64,000 nucleotides of DNA from Oceanispirochaeta sp963676905 (GCA_963676905.2 CAXXVE010000001.1:3534001-3598000); one strand, 5' to 3'; counted from the first letter of the stretch, positions 24,954-34,662 are shown. Numbers and translations are program-made. The notes: a model not told the origin generated them from the sequence alone.

Positions 24954-27614
24954 TCAGTCTTCATGCTCCCAGGGCTTCAGGGGAGGATTTGAAGGAAGCT
25001 CGGGAATCATGGAACCATCAATGCTGTAACTGAATCTGTAACTTCCCGAACCGAGGGTTCTGTTCTCCGGCGCACCGCTCCCCGGCCATGGAAAGACAAG
25101 GTCTGCGGTGGTGTTGGGAGGAATGACAACGGTCCATGAGAAGTTATCCCCTTCAAGACTCCACTCTGAGCGGATCTCTCCATAGAGGGTATTGAGAGCG
25201 GCCGATGCCGAAGTTATCTCACGTACTGTGGAGGGATTCAAAGTAAAGTGCTTGTATCCCGGGTTCTCCTCATTCTGTCTTATCCCTCCGAGGTTCCTGT
25301 AGATCCACTCCCCGATGGCTCCGTAGGCGTAGTGGTTAAAGGAGTTCATATCATCGCTCCACATGGAACCGTCGGGTTTAATTCCATCCCAGTGCTCCCA
25401 GATTGTGGTAGCGCCCTTTTTGACCTGATAGAGCCATGAGGGATACTCCTCCTGGAGGAGAAGGCGGAATGCCGCATCCTCTCTGCCTACCATGCTCAGA
25501 ACGGGACAGAGGAGAGGTGTTCCCAGAAAACCAGTTGAAAGGTGCCATTTGTTCTCATAGAGGTTGCTGATAAGGGATTCGGTAATTCTTGATCTGTGTT
25601 CCCCGGGCACCAGGTCGAAGATCAGGGCCATGATATGGGCGGTCTGAGTCTCAGAGGATATTCGTCCGCGGGGGGTCAGATACTCATCCTGAAAAGCTTT
25701 TTTAATCCGGCTGTTCAGCTCACTGTACTCGCTTGCATCATCGCTTTTACCCAGAACGGAAGCCGCTTTTGAGAGTACAGCTGCAGAGTGGGCATAGTAG
25801 GCGGTGGCGACAAGGTCATCGGGGGTTGCGCCCTTGTAGCTGCCGGGTTTGGCATCCAGCGCCAGCCAGTCGCCGAAGTGCTCGCCGCTGTTCCACAGAA
25901 GACCGTCCTCGGCACGGGAGCGGATATAGTCCACATAGCCCTTCATGACGGGATACTGATCCTCCAGAAGCCGCCTGTCGCCATAGGCCTGATAGATGCT
26001 CCAGGGAACGATCACAGCCGCATCCCCCCACCCGGCTCCGGAGTCCTCGGGCATCATCATATCCGTCTCTGGCATTGTTGGAACCACCGCGGGAACAGAT
26101 CCGTTCGGGCGCTGGGATGTTTTCAGATCGTTCAGCCATTTTGTAAAAAAGAGGGCCGTATTCATGTTGTAGCAGGCAGTTCCTGCAAAAACCTGTGCAT
26201 CACCGGTCCAGCCAAGGCGCTCGTCACGCTGGGGACAATCGGTGGGAACATCAAGAAAGTTCCCCTTCTGCCCCCATAAAATGTTGTGCTGGAGCTGGTT
26301 GACAAGAGGATGGGAGCAGGAAAACTCTCCTGTCTCTTCCATATCTGTATGGAGAACCACTGCTTTAAAGTTTTCAGGATCAACACTGCCTGGGTACTCA
26401 TCGATTCTGACATAGCGGAATCCCTGAAAACTGAAACAGGGCTCGTATATCTCGGTATCCTCACCCCCCAGGGTGTATTCAATAAGCTGTCTGGCTGAAC
26501 GGAGGTTGCCAGTGTAGAAGTTGCCCTCAGAATCAAGGATTTCCGCATGGGAGAGCCTTACTTTCTCTCCCCTGTTTCCTGTGGCTGAAAACCTGACCCA
26601 GCCCACGAGGTTCTGACCGAAATCGAGGATTGTCTCTCCCTGTGGGGATGTTAATACCTCAAGGACAGGAAGCTCTTCAATTCTTCTGACCCCTTCGCTC
26701 TCCTGGGCCGTCAGTATGGTACAGGGTGTATCTGTGACCACAGCAGGGCTCCAGGAGCTGTCGTCGAATCCCGGACGGCTCCAACCTTCAGCCTCCATAA
26801 GGGAGTCATATATTTCACCGTGGTAGAGGTCGGAGTACCTCACGCCCCCTTCGCCGCAGGTCCAGCCATCACCGGTGCCCAGGACTTCCTCAGTACCGTC
26901 GGAATATCTCAAGTGGAGCTGGCAGATAAGCTCAAGTGTATCGCCGTAGACCGCGCCGTTTCCGGCGAATCCGAGGGAGCCGCGGAACCAGCCGTTTCCA
27001 AGCATGGAGGCAAGGGTGTTCTCTCCCTTTACAAGAAGAGCACCCACATCATAGCTCTGATACTGAATCCTAGAGCGGTACTCCGTCCAGCCGGGTGTAA
27101 ACAGATCTTCCGAGACCTGTTCCCCGTTGACCATCATCCTGTAAAGCCCCCTGGAAGAGACATAAAGGCGGGCCGAGGCCAGTTCCTTTCGTATGTGAAA
27201 GTCTTTTCGAAGGCAGGGGGAGTCGATGCTCTTGTCGGGTGAAGAGATCCACCGGGTTTCCCAGTTGCCTGTCTCCATAAGGCCTGTTTCCCACCATGAA
27301 CGTCCGCTCCAGGGAGAGGTGTTTCCGTCGCGGTCCTTAATCTGAACCTCCCAGGAGTATCTGCTCCGGGGGGTCAGGGCCGGTCCGCCGTAGGGCACAT
27401 GAATTGAGTCATCTGATTCAACCTCTTCCGAATCCCAGAGAAGTTCTCCGCTGCTGCCTGAAAGGTCATCGGAATAGACCCTGATTCTATAGGACTGCTG
27501 ATAACAGCCGGGAGTTTCACTCTGGATCTTCCAGAAGAACCGGGGCTTTTCACAATCCAGCCCCAGGGGATTGGTTCTATATTCACACTTCAAGTCGCTT
27601 GTCTGCAGTTTCAC
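24954..27614 (-). CDS. Alpha-L-rhamnosidase, GH78
   Basis: 886 residues from a GTG at 27614 with AAAGGA 7 nt upstream, starting 4 bp after the permease stop. The N-terminal beta domains include the family-typical TPGWTEYRSRIQY stretch. The catalytic (alpha/alpha)6 barrel has the signature DVPTDCPQRDERLGWTGDAQ, which holds acidic residues used in catalysis, and a later SFNHYAYGAIGEWIY. GH78 hydrolyses terminal alpha-L-rhamnose from pectic, plant-glycoside or bacterial oligosaccharides. No signal peptide is present, so the enzyme is cytoplasmic and depends on the CUT1 importer just upstream. Confidence 0.95.
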   Translation of the reverse strand: MKLQTSDLKCEYRTNPLGLDCEKPRFFWKIQSETPGCYQQSYRIRVYSDDLSGSSGELLWDSEEVESDDSIHVPYGGPALTPRSRYSWEVQIKDRDGNTSPWSGRSWWETGLMETGNWETRWISSPDKSIDSPCLRKDFHIRKELASARLYVSSRGLYRMMVNGEQVSEDLFTPGWTEYRSRIQYQSYDVGALLVKGENTLASMLGNGWFRGSLGFAGNGAVYGDTLELICQLHLRYSDGTEEVLGTGDGWTCGEGGVRYSDLYHGEIYDSLMEAEGWSRPGFDDSSWSPAVVTDTPCTILTAQESEGVRRIEELPVLEVLTSPQGETILDFGQNLVGWVRFSATGNRGEKVRLSHAEILDSEGNFYTGNLRSARQLIEYTLGGEDTEIYEPCFSFQGFRYVRIDEYPGSVDPENFKAVVLHTDMEETGEFSCSHPLVNQLQHNILWGQKGNFLDVPTDCPQRDERLGWTGDAQVFAGTACYNMNTALFFTKWLNDLKTSQRPNGSVPAVVPTMPETDMMMPEDSGAGWGDAAVIVPWSIYQAYGDRRLLEDQYPVMKGYVDYIRSRAEDGLLWNSGEHFGDWLALDAKPGSYKGATPDDLVATAYYAHSAAVLSKAASVLGKSDDASEYSELNSRIKKAFQDEYLTPRGRISSETQTAHIMALIFDLVPGEHRSRITESLISNLYENKWHLSTGFLGTPLLCPVLSMVGREDAAFRLLLQEEYPSWLYQVKKGATTIWEHWDGIKPDGSMWSDDMNSFNHYAYGAIGEWIYRNLGGIRQNEENPGYKHFTLNPSTVREITSASAALNTLYGEIRSEWSLEGDNFSWTVVIPPNTTADLVFPWPGSGAPENRTLGSGSYRFSYSIDGSMIPELPSNPPLKPWEHED

Positions 27615-27618
27615 TCGC

Positions 27619-28452
27619 TTATCCTTTTACAGCACCGGCGACCATTCCGCCGATGATCTTTTTATTGAAGAAGATAAATGCCAGAAGCGGCGGGATCGAG
27701 ATTATCAGAACATTCATAAACAGCAGGTTCCACTGAGTGGAGTAGCGTGCAATGAAATTGTACAGAGTGAGCTGCACCGTCACGTTCTTTGCTCCCGGCA
27801 GGAAGTAGAGGGGGTTTACAAAGTCGTTGAAGATTCCTACCGATGAAAGCACGATAACCGATACCGAAACAGGCTGGAGCAGCGGAAAAATAATCTCATA
27901 GAAGAGCTTGAACGGGGAACAGCCGTCGATAATAGCGGCTTCATCCAGCTCCCGTGGCAGAGTGACCATGAAACCGCGGTAGAGAACGATGGCAAAGGGC
28001 AGATTCAGGGCAATCTCAATAAGGATGATTCCCGGCAGGGTTTTGTAGAGACCCATTCCCTTCAGAAGCCAGATGGTTGTGACAACAGAGGGGGGAATCA
28101 TCAGTCCCGCCAGAATCAGAGATGTAGCCGTATTGACGATGCGGGACTTTCTTCTTTCAAGCACAAAAGAGGCCATAGCCGCGGTGAGGATGATGAACAT
28201 TATGGAGAGCACCGTAATAAGGATGCTGTTCTTGAAAGCCCTTAAAAGCATGTTGTCCGAAGCTGTGAAGACGTCGGTAAAGTTTGCCAGAAACTGAGGA
28301 TTCTCAGGAAGGGCGAACCTCTGACGGCTGGCCTGACCCACATCCATTCCGGCATTGAGAAAGATAAACACAAGGGGAACTACAAAGATAAATATAAAAA
28401 TCAGGAAGATCAGTACCTGACTGACTCCTCCCAGAACTTTTCGTTTTGTCAT
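27619..28452 (-). CDS. CUT1 carbohydrate ABC transporter permease (MalG type)
   Basis: 277 residues with six membrane segments. The EAA-type loop near residue 190 (LPRELDEAAIIDGCSPFKLF) matches MalG-like permeases and docks the ATPase. It overlaps the upstream permease by 4 bases (ATGA). No ATPase gene is present in this operon; CUT1 systems commonly share an MsmK-like ATPase encoded elsewhere. The GH78 gene directly downstream implies uptake of rhamnose-containing oligosaccharides. Confidence 0.92.
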   Translation of the reverse strand: MTKRKVLGGVSQVLIFLIFIFIFVVPLVFIFLNAGMDVGQASRQRFALPENPQFLANFTDVFTASDNMLLRAFKNSILITVLSIMFIILTAAMASFVLERRKSRIVNTATSLILAGLMIPPSVVTTIWLLKGMGLYKTLPGIILIEIALNLPFAIVLYRGFMVTLPRELDEAAIIDGCSPFKLFYEIIFPLLQPVSVSVIVLSSVGIFNDFVNPLYFLPGAKNVTVQLTLYNFIARYSTQWNLLFMNVLIISIPPLLAFIFFNKKIIGGMVAGAVKG

Positions 28453-29321
28453 ACTTCTACCTCACGGCTGGATATATATCTGTACAGGGGCATGGCGATG
28501 GCAGCTACAAGAACAAAGAGAATTACGTTCCCTGCTGTGGCCAGACCGTAGAATCCACCCTGATACTGCTTGTAGATGATTGAGGCGATAAGGTCCGTTG
28601 TAAAACCGGGACCTCCCTTGGTCATGGTCCATACAAGGTCGAAACTTCTGAGACCTCCGATCAGAGCCAGGATAAAGACAGCGTTCATCGCCGACCGGGA
28701 GAGAGGAAGGGTAATATGGAGCAGCTTGTCCAGGGCGTTGCCGCCGTCGATGGACAGGGCTTCGTAGTACTGGTCGGGAATGGCCTTGATACCGGCCATG
28801 AAGATGATGATGGCAATACCCACACCCTTCCACACATCTACCAGGATGACTGAAAAGAGGGCCCAGTTAACATCACCCAGCCAGTCGGGACCGGCAATAC
28901 CAACAAGCCCCAGGGCCAGGTTCATGGCGCCTCTTGTGGGATGCATCAGGGAACCGAAGGTAATACCGATGGCAATGGTACTTAAGATAGTGGGAAAGAA
29001 TACAATAGAGCGGAGCAGCCCCTGAAACTTGATATTCGTCGACAGATAGGAGGCAAGGATGAATCCGAAAACAACCTTCAGTCCGCAGGTGAGCACCGCA
29101 TAGATCAGGGTGTTTTTAAAACCGATGCTCAAAGAGTTCTCCCTGAAGAACATTTTAAAGTTCTCTAGGCCTATAAAGTTCCAGTCGAACAGGGACCAGC
29201 GGGTCAGACTGAAAAAAAATGAAAAGAATGTAGGGGCCAGAAAGAACATCACATAGATCACTGCGGCGGGCACAATGAACCAGTAACTGTACACTGACCG
29301 CTTACTGGAAAGTGAAGACAT
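28449..29321 (-). CDS. CUT1 carbohydrate ABC transporter permease (MalF type)
   Basis: 290 residues with six membrane segments. The C-terminal half has the EAA loop (PDQYYEALSIDGGNALDKLL) and the family-typical VWTMTKGGPGFTTDLIA. GGAGG is 4 nt before the ATG. It follows the binding-protein gene across an 82-bp spacer that contains a stable hairpin, a layout often seen where the binding protein must be made in excess. It forms the membrane channel together with the MalG-type partner. Confidence 0.92.
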   Translation of the reverse strand: MSSLSSKRSVYSYWFIVPAAVIYVMFFLAPTFFSFFFSLTRWSLFDWNFIGLENFKMFFRENSLSIGFKNTLIYAVLTCGLKVVFGFILASYLSTNIKFQGLLRSIVFFPTILSTIAIGITFGSLMHPTRGAMNLALGLVGIAGPDWLGDVNWALFSVILVDVWKGVGIAIIIFMAGIKAIPDQYYEALSIDGGNALDKLLHITLPLSRSAMNAVFILALIGGLRSFDLVWTMTKGGPGFTTDLIASIIYKQYQGGFYGLATAGNVILFVLVAAIAMPLYRYISSREVEV

Positions 29322-29346
29322 ATTACCTCCGGAGATTTTGGAAAAC

Positions 29347-29376
29347 CCGGTTCTACCGCGGGTGCGGAAGAACCGG
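29347..29376 (-). promoter_or_regulatory. Intercistronic stem-loop between binding-protein and permease genes
   Basis: CCGGTTCT pairs with AGAACCGG, and the inner CCGC pairs with GCGG, giving about 12 base pairs. The minus-strand 3' side has no T-run, so transcript stabilisation or partial termination is more likely than full stop. Confidence 0.7.
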
Positions 29377-29403
29377 AAAATATTATTTTATGAGATTAAG
29401 AGA

Positions 29404-30720
29404 TCACCAGCCGGGAAGGCCGAGCTGTTTTGCCTGCTTCTCAACGTCCTTGTCATAGGCCTGGGCGGAAGTCAGGGGAGATTCAATTCCGAGTCCCGCC
29501 TGAACACAGATCTGTTCCAGACTGGGGCCCTTGATGGGTGATGAAAATTCGAGAGCCGATGCGATATCGCCCCGTTCAACATAGGGAAGGATGTCCTTGA
29601 TGGCGGGAAAGATGTTGTCGGGCAGCTGAACGCCGTTGATCACATGGGGTCCGTCGGGTTTCTGACCAGTCATATAGGCTGCAATTCCCTTGTCGGACAG
29701 GTAGTACTCCAGCCAGCGCTTGGACTCTTCCACATTGGGATTGTTCTTGTACACATTGATACAGTTGGGCAGCCAAACTGTAACTCCGTTGATAGAGGGG
29801 TCGTCAGAAGGCTGGGGAAAGAAACCGATATCAGCAAGCTTATCGGGATAGAGCATGGCAATGTTGCCCAGAACAAAGGTCAGCATGGGATAGTGAACAC
29901 CATCGCCCATGGCCAGGTTCTCCTGAGCCTCTTCGAAGGTCATGGCCATGGGAGCGTCTCCGATATAGCCCTTGTCGTAGAGGTCTCTCATTCTCTGGAA
30001 GCTTCTGAGGGCTTCGGGAGTGTCCGCATAACCTACTTTGTTGTTTGTGTAGTCTTCAGCAAAGTTGGGGTTGGCAGCCTGGATGTTGTAGTAGTCTGAA
30101 AGAACGACCATCTGAGCTGTCCAGGAGTCCTTGTAGGAGGCCAGTACAGGGGTCTTGCCGGCATTCTTGATGACTTCACAGTTGGCCATCAGCTCATCCC
30201 ATGTTCTGGGAACTTCAAGACCCAGTTCTTTGTAAACCCGTTTGTTGTAGATCCAACCACCGGAACCGATATACATCTCAGCGGGAGCAGCATAGATTTT
30301 GCCGTCAACACTGACGTTATCGGTAAAAGCCTTGTTCACACGGCTCATATTTTCAATATCTGTAAGGTCTGCAAAGTGGTTCTGGGGTTTCAGGGCCTGA
30401 AAGAGGGAACCTGAGTTGTAGTAGTTCAGGTCGGGCATCTCTTCGGCGGCCAGTCTTGTCTTGAGAAGGTTGTCACCCTCTGAACCGGCGGGTCCCAGCT
30501 CCCAGACGATCTTGATATTCAGATCCTCTTCGGCAGCCTCGGCAACAGCCTTGATACCATCTACATTTGACTGGTTACCAACCAGAAAACTCAGTTCAAC
30601 AGGTCCTCCCTCTGCTGAGCTGCTTCCTTGTGCATCCTGAGCGCCGGTTGCATGCAGCTGCAGTCCGGCAACAAGCAGCATGATCAATGCTGCAGTTGAT
30701 CGCTTATGTCCTTTTTTCAT
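29404..30720 (-). CDS. CUT1 extracellular sugar-binding protein
   Basis: 438 residues from the ATG at 30720, which has an ideal AAAGGAGG Shine-Dalgarno; upstream in-frame codons are non-coding. The signal peptide ends near HATGAQ, and no lipobox Cys is present. The mature protein has the family-1 binding-protein features (LKTRLAAEEMPDLNYYNSGS, YAAPAEMYIGSGGWIYNKRV, VYKELGLEVPRTWDEL). It captures the oligosaccharide in the periplasm for the two permeases downstream. It heads the operon that includes GH78 and esterase. The promoter region carries two ATGGAA-type direct repeats. Confidence 0.93.
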   Translation of the reverse strand: MKKGHKRSTAALIMLLVAGLQLHATGAQDAQGSSSAEGGPVELSFLVGNQSNVDGIKAVAEAAEEDLNIKIVWELGPAGSEGDNLLKTRLAAEEMPDLNYYNSGSLFQALKPQNHFADLTDIENMSRVNKAFTDNVSVDGKIYAAPAEMYIGSGGWIYNKRVYKELGLEVPRTWDELMANCEVIKNAGKTPVLASYKDSWTAQMVVLSDYYNIQAANPNFAEDYTNNKVGYADTPEALRSFQRMRDLYDKGYIGDAPMAMTFEEAQENLAMGDGVHYPMLTFVLGNIAMLYPDKLADIGFFPQPSDDPSINGVTVWLPNCINVYKNNPNVEESKRWLEYYLSDKGIAAYMTGQKPDGPHVINGVQLPDNIFPAIKDILPYVERGDIASALEFSSPIKGPSLEQICVQAGLGIESPLTSAQAYDKDVEKQAKQLGLPGW

Positions 30721-30771
30721 AGGAACCTCCTTTAGATATATTGATGGTAAGGGCTGTTTAAATATAACAAC

Positions 30772-30803
30772 ATGGAAATATATGAACATAACCATGGAAT
30801 ATT
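30772..30803 (-). promoter_or_regulatory. Direct-repeat operator candidate for the CUT1/GH78 operon
   Basis: ATGGAAATAT at 30772 and ATGGAATATT at 30794 are in the same orientation 22 bp apart, about two helical turns. This fits an AraC-type activator contacting one DNA face. A minus-strand TATATT lies at 30761-30766 as a -10 candidate, so the repeats cover the -35 region. YesN, encoded next door, is the probable ligand. Confidence 0.5.
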
Positions 30804-30858
30804 CTGAACACCGGAATCTGCCCCTTCCCATAGGCCCGGGCACTTTAATCCGGGGTTT

Positions 30859-32340
30859 TTAATCCAGGCTCTTTCTGAACTGGGTGGGGGTCATACCGGA
30901 TTCGGCCTTGAATACCTTACTGAAGTAGAAGGGGTCGTCAAATCCGCAGTACTGTGCTACATCCTGCAGGGGCATATTCTGATTCAGGCGGATCAGATCC
31001 ATGGCTGCATTGATGCGGCACTTCCTGAGATAGTCCGAAAATGATGCACCTGTGTATTTACTGAACTGCCTTGAGAGGTAGGACTTGGAGAGATGGAAAA
31101 TCTCACTGAGTTCCGATAGTTTAAGATTGTCCTTGAAGTGGCGGTCCACATAGAGAAGAACCGCATTGAAGGAGTCGGGGATATCCTTTGAGGTATCCCT
31201 GTCATCAAGGCTGAGCATCCCTTTAATCAGCGCCGAAAGCTGATGCTTGAGGGTTTCAGGATCTTTGTACTCCGAAAGATAGAGCTCCAGGAGGATTTCC
31301 GGCTTCATCGCATCATCGTGATCAGGAGAGGGGTTCATCTTCCTGATAATGTAGAACAGCTCTTTCAGGGCTGTTTCAATGCGTATTGCAGGCAGGTCCC
31401 TGTCTATCCACTCCTGCAGATTGTCAAAGAGGTACTTTTGCAGGCGGCCTATCTCCCTGTTTACAAGGGCGTAATCAACGGCGTACTCAAGCTCTTTGTC
31501 CCACTCGATGGGCTGCGAGGAGTCCTTGTAATCAGAGTTGATGGTCAGGGTCTTGCCAAGCACCAGATTCCGGTCTATCAGAATCAGGGCCTCACTGTAT
31601 AAACTGCGAAGATCTGAGAGGAGACAGCCCGACTTCTGAATAAACATGGAAACACTCCCCTCGCCCAGCCTCTCCCTGGCCCCTTCCACTGCGGCAGAAA
31701 ACTCCTCTCCCGTCAGATCCGCCGCCGAGGCCAGCAGAATGAACTCTCTGCCGTCACGTCCGCCAAAGACCCACAGTGGATCATGAAACCCTTCAATATC
31801 TCTGCGGGAAAAGGGTGAAAAACGGGAAACAAGGCTGCCGTAGCGGAAAACCGCCATCCGGCAGGTGCTGCTCCGGTCAGACTCGCCGTCCTCTCCCGTT
31901 TCATACTTGTCAGCGCTTCCGGCAATACAGGCACGCAGCCTCTCCTGCTCTGTCCTGAGCCTGATCCTCTGCAGGGAAGGCATTAACCTGTCTATTGCCT
32001 CCCGCAGTTTTGATGGAGTAATCGGTTTAAGAAGATAGTCCGCCACACCCGAAGCCATCGCCTCGCGGGCATACTCAAAATCCTGATACCCGCTCAAGAT
32101 GAGGCAGTTTATGCCGGGAAATGATTCATGGATCTTCGATACAAGCTCAAGACCCGTCATAACAGGCATCCTGATGTCGGTTATCACAAGATCAGGTTTA
32201 TTCTGCTCCAGAGAATTCCACCCGGCCAGGCCGTTTTCCGCAGGTTCAAGAACCTCAAACCCGGGATACTCCTTCTTCAGAATAGAACAGAGAAAATTGG
32301 ATGAAGCCTTCTCATCCTCTACAACCAATACCTTGTACAT
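30859..32340 (-). CDS. YesN-type response regulator with AraC output domain
   Basis: About 493 residues. Receiver domain at the N-terminus: VVEDE, VITDIRMPVMTG with the phospho-acceptor Asp near residue 56, and LKP. A long central region follows, then a C-terminal AraC/XylS domain: LKLSELSEIFHLSKSYLSRQ and DVAQYCGFDDPFYFSKVFKA, the two HTH units. The ATG at 32340 matches the usual MYKVLVVEDE start; a TTG at 32346 overlapping the kinase stop (TTGA) is better spaced from GAGGG and may be used. It is paired with the YesM kinase and lies next to the CUT1/GH78 operon, which it probably activates. Confidence 0.93.
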   Translation of the reverse strand: MYKVLVVEDEKASSNFLCSILKKEYPGFEVLEPAENGLAGWNSLEQNKPDLVITDIRMPVMTGLELVSKIHESFPGINCLILSGYQDFEYAREAMASGVADYLLKPITPSKLREAIDRLMPSLQRIRLRTEQERLRACIAGSADKYETGEDGESDRSSTCRMAVFRYGSLVSRFSPFSRRDIEGFHDPLWVFGGRDGREFILLASAADLTGEEFSAAVEGARERLGEGSVSMFIQKSGCLLSDLRSLYSEALILIDRNLVLGKTLTINSDYKDSSQPIEWDKELEYAVDYALVNREIGRLQKYLFDNLQEWIDRDLPAIRIETALKELFYIIRKMNPSPDHDDAMKPEILLELYLSEYKDPETLKHQLSALIKGMLSLDDRDTSKDIPDSFNAVLLYVDRHFKDNLKLSELSEIFHLSKSYLSRQFSKYTGASFSDYLRKCRINAAMDLIRLNQNMPLQDVAQYCGFDDPFYFSKVFKAESGMTPTQFRKSLD

Positions 32341-32342
32341 AC

Positions 32343-34130
32343 TCAATTCAGCCCTCTGTCGCTGCCGAAACAGATACAGACGCCCTCTCCTTCCCTATTG
32401 ATGATTTCCCAGTACAGACTTTTTTCAAAATAGAGATAGAGGCGCGTATATGTATTCAAAAGCCCCATGCCTCCGATCTCAAGCCCCACAGACTCAAAGG
32501 ACTCATCCAGCCTTTTCTTCTGCTTCTCCAGGCTGTCTTCAAGCTTTTCAAGATCTTCGGGAGTAAAGCCCTGACCGTTATCAGAGACTTCAACACGCCA
32601 GCTCTCCCCCTTTCTGAAACAGCGGATTCCGATCTTTATGTCCCGTTGCACCGACTTGTATCCGTGATCCAGGGAGTTTTCAACAAGCTGCTGCAGAACG
32701 ATCCGGGGCATACGGACATGCTCGACATCTTTATCCAGATCAATCTGAAAGGAGATTCTGTCCTCCAGGCGCCGCTTCATAAGCTGCAGGTAGTTTTGAA
32801 CATGAGCCACCTCTTCCCCAATGCTGGCACTCCGTTTCACGGTGGAGCTTGCGTACCGGAGCATCCTGGCGATTTCATCGCAGGTTTCACAGATCTCCTC
32901 GTCCCCCAGCATGTACCCCCTGTTGCCTATGACACTGAGCATATTAAAGAGGAAATGAGGGTTTACCTGCTCCTGAAGTGCATCCATCCTGGCCTGCATC
33001 CAGGCCGTATTGATCGTAATTTCCCGCCGCACCGAATCATTAAGCCTGTCCACAAGATCATGAAAGGCATAGTTGAGATCGATAATCTCATCGTGGCGGC
33101 TTGCGTACTCTTTCTTCTCGGGAGACTTTTCAAGCTCTGTCTCCCTCATCATTGATGTTATCTCTTTCAGGGGTTTGGTAAGCAGGGAGGATGAGACAAT
33201 ATTGAAAAATGTTGAGATAACAAGAAGGACAACAATACCGACAAAGATTGTAAGAAAAACAGAGCGGTTCGACTCCCTCAGCAGCCCCTGGTTTACAACA
33301 AGGTGGACCGTCAGGCCCGTATTGCCTGAAACCGAGCAGAGGTGCATCTCCCTGTCACCGTTTACAGGATTGGGTCTGAAGCGTCTGGAGGACTCAGTTA
33401 TGGTACTGAAGTAGGAGATCTCTTCGAAGCTGAACTCCTTTGATCCATAAAAGACCTCATTCCTCTCTGTCAGAACAATAACGTCTATATACTCCTGATC
33501 TGCAGGGTCAAATACGGGGTCCAGAACAGAGATATCCTTGTGTGCCAGGATAAATCCCGGAACCACCGAAAGAGACCGGATAACCCTGCCGAGCCCGAAT
33601 ATTCTGTCTCCTGCAGGAGACCAGGGATCTGTATAGGGCAGAATAATAAACGAACTTGAGGGCCGTGTAATTGACTCTTCCAGAAATCCGATCTCGTCCA
33701 GTGAGGCGGGATCAATTTTAAGGCTCAGATGCTCTCTGTAGTTGCTCGAAAAAAAGTCACCCAGTGTATTGAGATAGATAATGCTGTGATACTTCTGAAG
33801 GATGGAATAAACAAGGAGATGGGAACGGAATACGCCCACGGCATCCTGAAATGCTGTCTGATAGTACGGGCTGTCATGATCCACTGTGTTGATCATAACA
33901 ATAACATCCTTAAGGTCCTCTTTTGAGATGAGGTCCAGGATCTGGAACTCCATCTGATCAAACTGGTTGTCCAGCTGGGAGATCATTCCGTCGGTCAGGG
34001 ACTGATAGGTGGAGGCGATCTCATTTCTCAGGAAGATATTGTTGTTTCTGAACAGAAAACTTCCCATCAAACCCATGATAAACAGGATAAAGACGGAATA
34101 TGTCAGCAGGATTTTCCTCTGGAACTTCAT
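32343..34130 (-). CDS. YesM-type sensor histidine kinase
   Basis: 595 residues. An N-terminal membrane segment (ILLTYSVFILFIMGLMGS), a 260-residue extracytoplasmic sensor, a second segment near 290-310 (IFVGIVVLLVISTFF) and a HAMP linker precede a LytS-like kinase: MDALQEQVNPHFLFNMLSVI holds the phospho-acceptor His, and NSLDHGY and DNGQGF are the ATP-binding N and G boxes. This class typically senses sugars or oligosaccharides through the outer domain. It overlaps its regulator gene and is divergent in neither direction; rhaM lies 135 bp upstream on the same strand, so readthrough is possible. Confidence 0.93.
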   Translation of the reverse strand: MKFQRKILLTYSVFILFIMGLMGSFLFRNNNIFLRNEIASTYQSLTDGMISQLDNQFDQMEFQILDLISKEDLKDVIVMINTVDHDSPYYQTAFQDAVGVFRSHLLVYSILQKYHSIIYLNTLGDFFSSNYREHLSLKIDPASLDEIGFLEESITRPSSSFIILPYTDPWSPAGDRIFGLGRVIRSLSVVPGFILAHKDISVLDPVFDPADQEYIDVIVLTERNEVFYGSKEFSFEEISYFSTITESSRRFRPNPVNGDREMHLCSVSGNTGLTVHLVVNQGLLRESNRSVFLTIFVGIVVLLVISTFFNIVSSSLLTKPLKEITSMMRETELEKSPEKKEYASRHDEIIDLNYAFHDLVDRLNDSVRREITINTAWMQARMDALQEQVNPHFLFNMLSVIGNRGYMLGDEEICETCDEIARMLRYASSTVKRSASIGEEVAHVQNYLQLMKRRLEDRISFQIDLDKDVEHVRMPRIVLQQLVENSLDHGYKSVQRDIKIGIRCFRKGESWRVEVSDNGQGFTPEDLEKLEDSLEKQKKRLDESFESVGLEIGGMGLLNTYTRLYLYFEKSLYWEIINREGEGVCICFGSDRGLN

Positions 34131-34265
34131 TTGGGGATCCTCAGTGCGGAATTAACCACTACCATAACCCCCATACCGGGTATCCGCAATAAATACTTTT
34201 TTATCTTTTACATATGTGAGACCTTCCTGCAGGGCCATAAGAGCCGGCCCCTGGGGAGATGCCTG

Positions 34266-34577
34266 TCAGTCCATATGAAAGACTTCTTTCAACTCTACAA
34301 CCACGGGAGAGTTGTCTTCGTTTGTCTCCATGACATCGGCCATATAGTCCCACCACTTCCGGACAAGCGCTTCTGTTCCCATATCCACAGGCTCTTTGCC
34401 GTCATCGCTCTTATTCACTGCAAAAAGGATATTGGTCTCCTCATCAAGGAAGATGGAGTAGTCCGAGACGCCGCTTTCCGAGAGGAGTTTTTTAAGTTCC
34501 GGCCAGATCTCGTCATGTCTTTTTTTATACTCTCCGGCAAACCCGGGATAGAGTTTCATCTTAAATGCATTTCTCAT
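34266..34577 (-). CDS. rhaM: L-rhamnose mutarotase
   Basis: 103 residues from the ATG at 34577 (AAAAGGGGG upstream). It closely follows RhaM: RNAFKMKLYPGFAGEYKKRH with the active-site His, IWPELKKLL, a DYSIFLDEETNILFA core, and KWWDYMADVM near the C-terminus, then EVFHMD. RhaM interconverts alpha- and beta-L-rhamnopyranose so that the isomerase has its preferred anomer. It lies just after the terminator of the RhaSTPQ-type operon and before YesM, so its transcription may depend on readthrough or on a promoter I could not identify. Confidence 0.96.
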   Translation of the reverse strand: MRNAFKMKLYPGFAGEYKKRHDEIWPELKKLLSESGVSDYSIFLDEETNILFAVNKSDDGKEPVDMGTEALVRKWWDYMADVMETNEDNSPVVVELKEVFHMD

Positions 34578-34627
34578 AGTTACGCCCCCTTTTGGCACTC
34601 CGTCCGGGAGAGGCTCCCCCTGCCCGG

Positions 34628-34662
34628 CAAAAAACTGCCGGCAGTGATTAAGCTGCCGGCAG
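34628..34662 (-). terminator. Rho-independent terminator after the rhamnose-binding-protein gene
   Basis: Two copies of the self-complementary decamer CTGCCGGCAG flank an 8-base loop, and the minus strand then reads TTTTTT. It ends the isomerase-to-binding-protein operon before rhaM. Confidence 0.92.

Noticed and set aside
32301..33155. 284-codon plus-strand frame opposite YesM
   Set aside because: Shadow of a strongly supported kinase gene with complete motifs.
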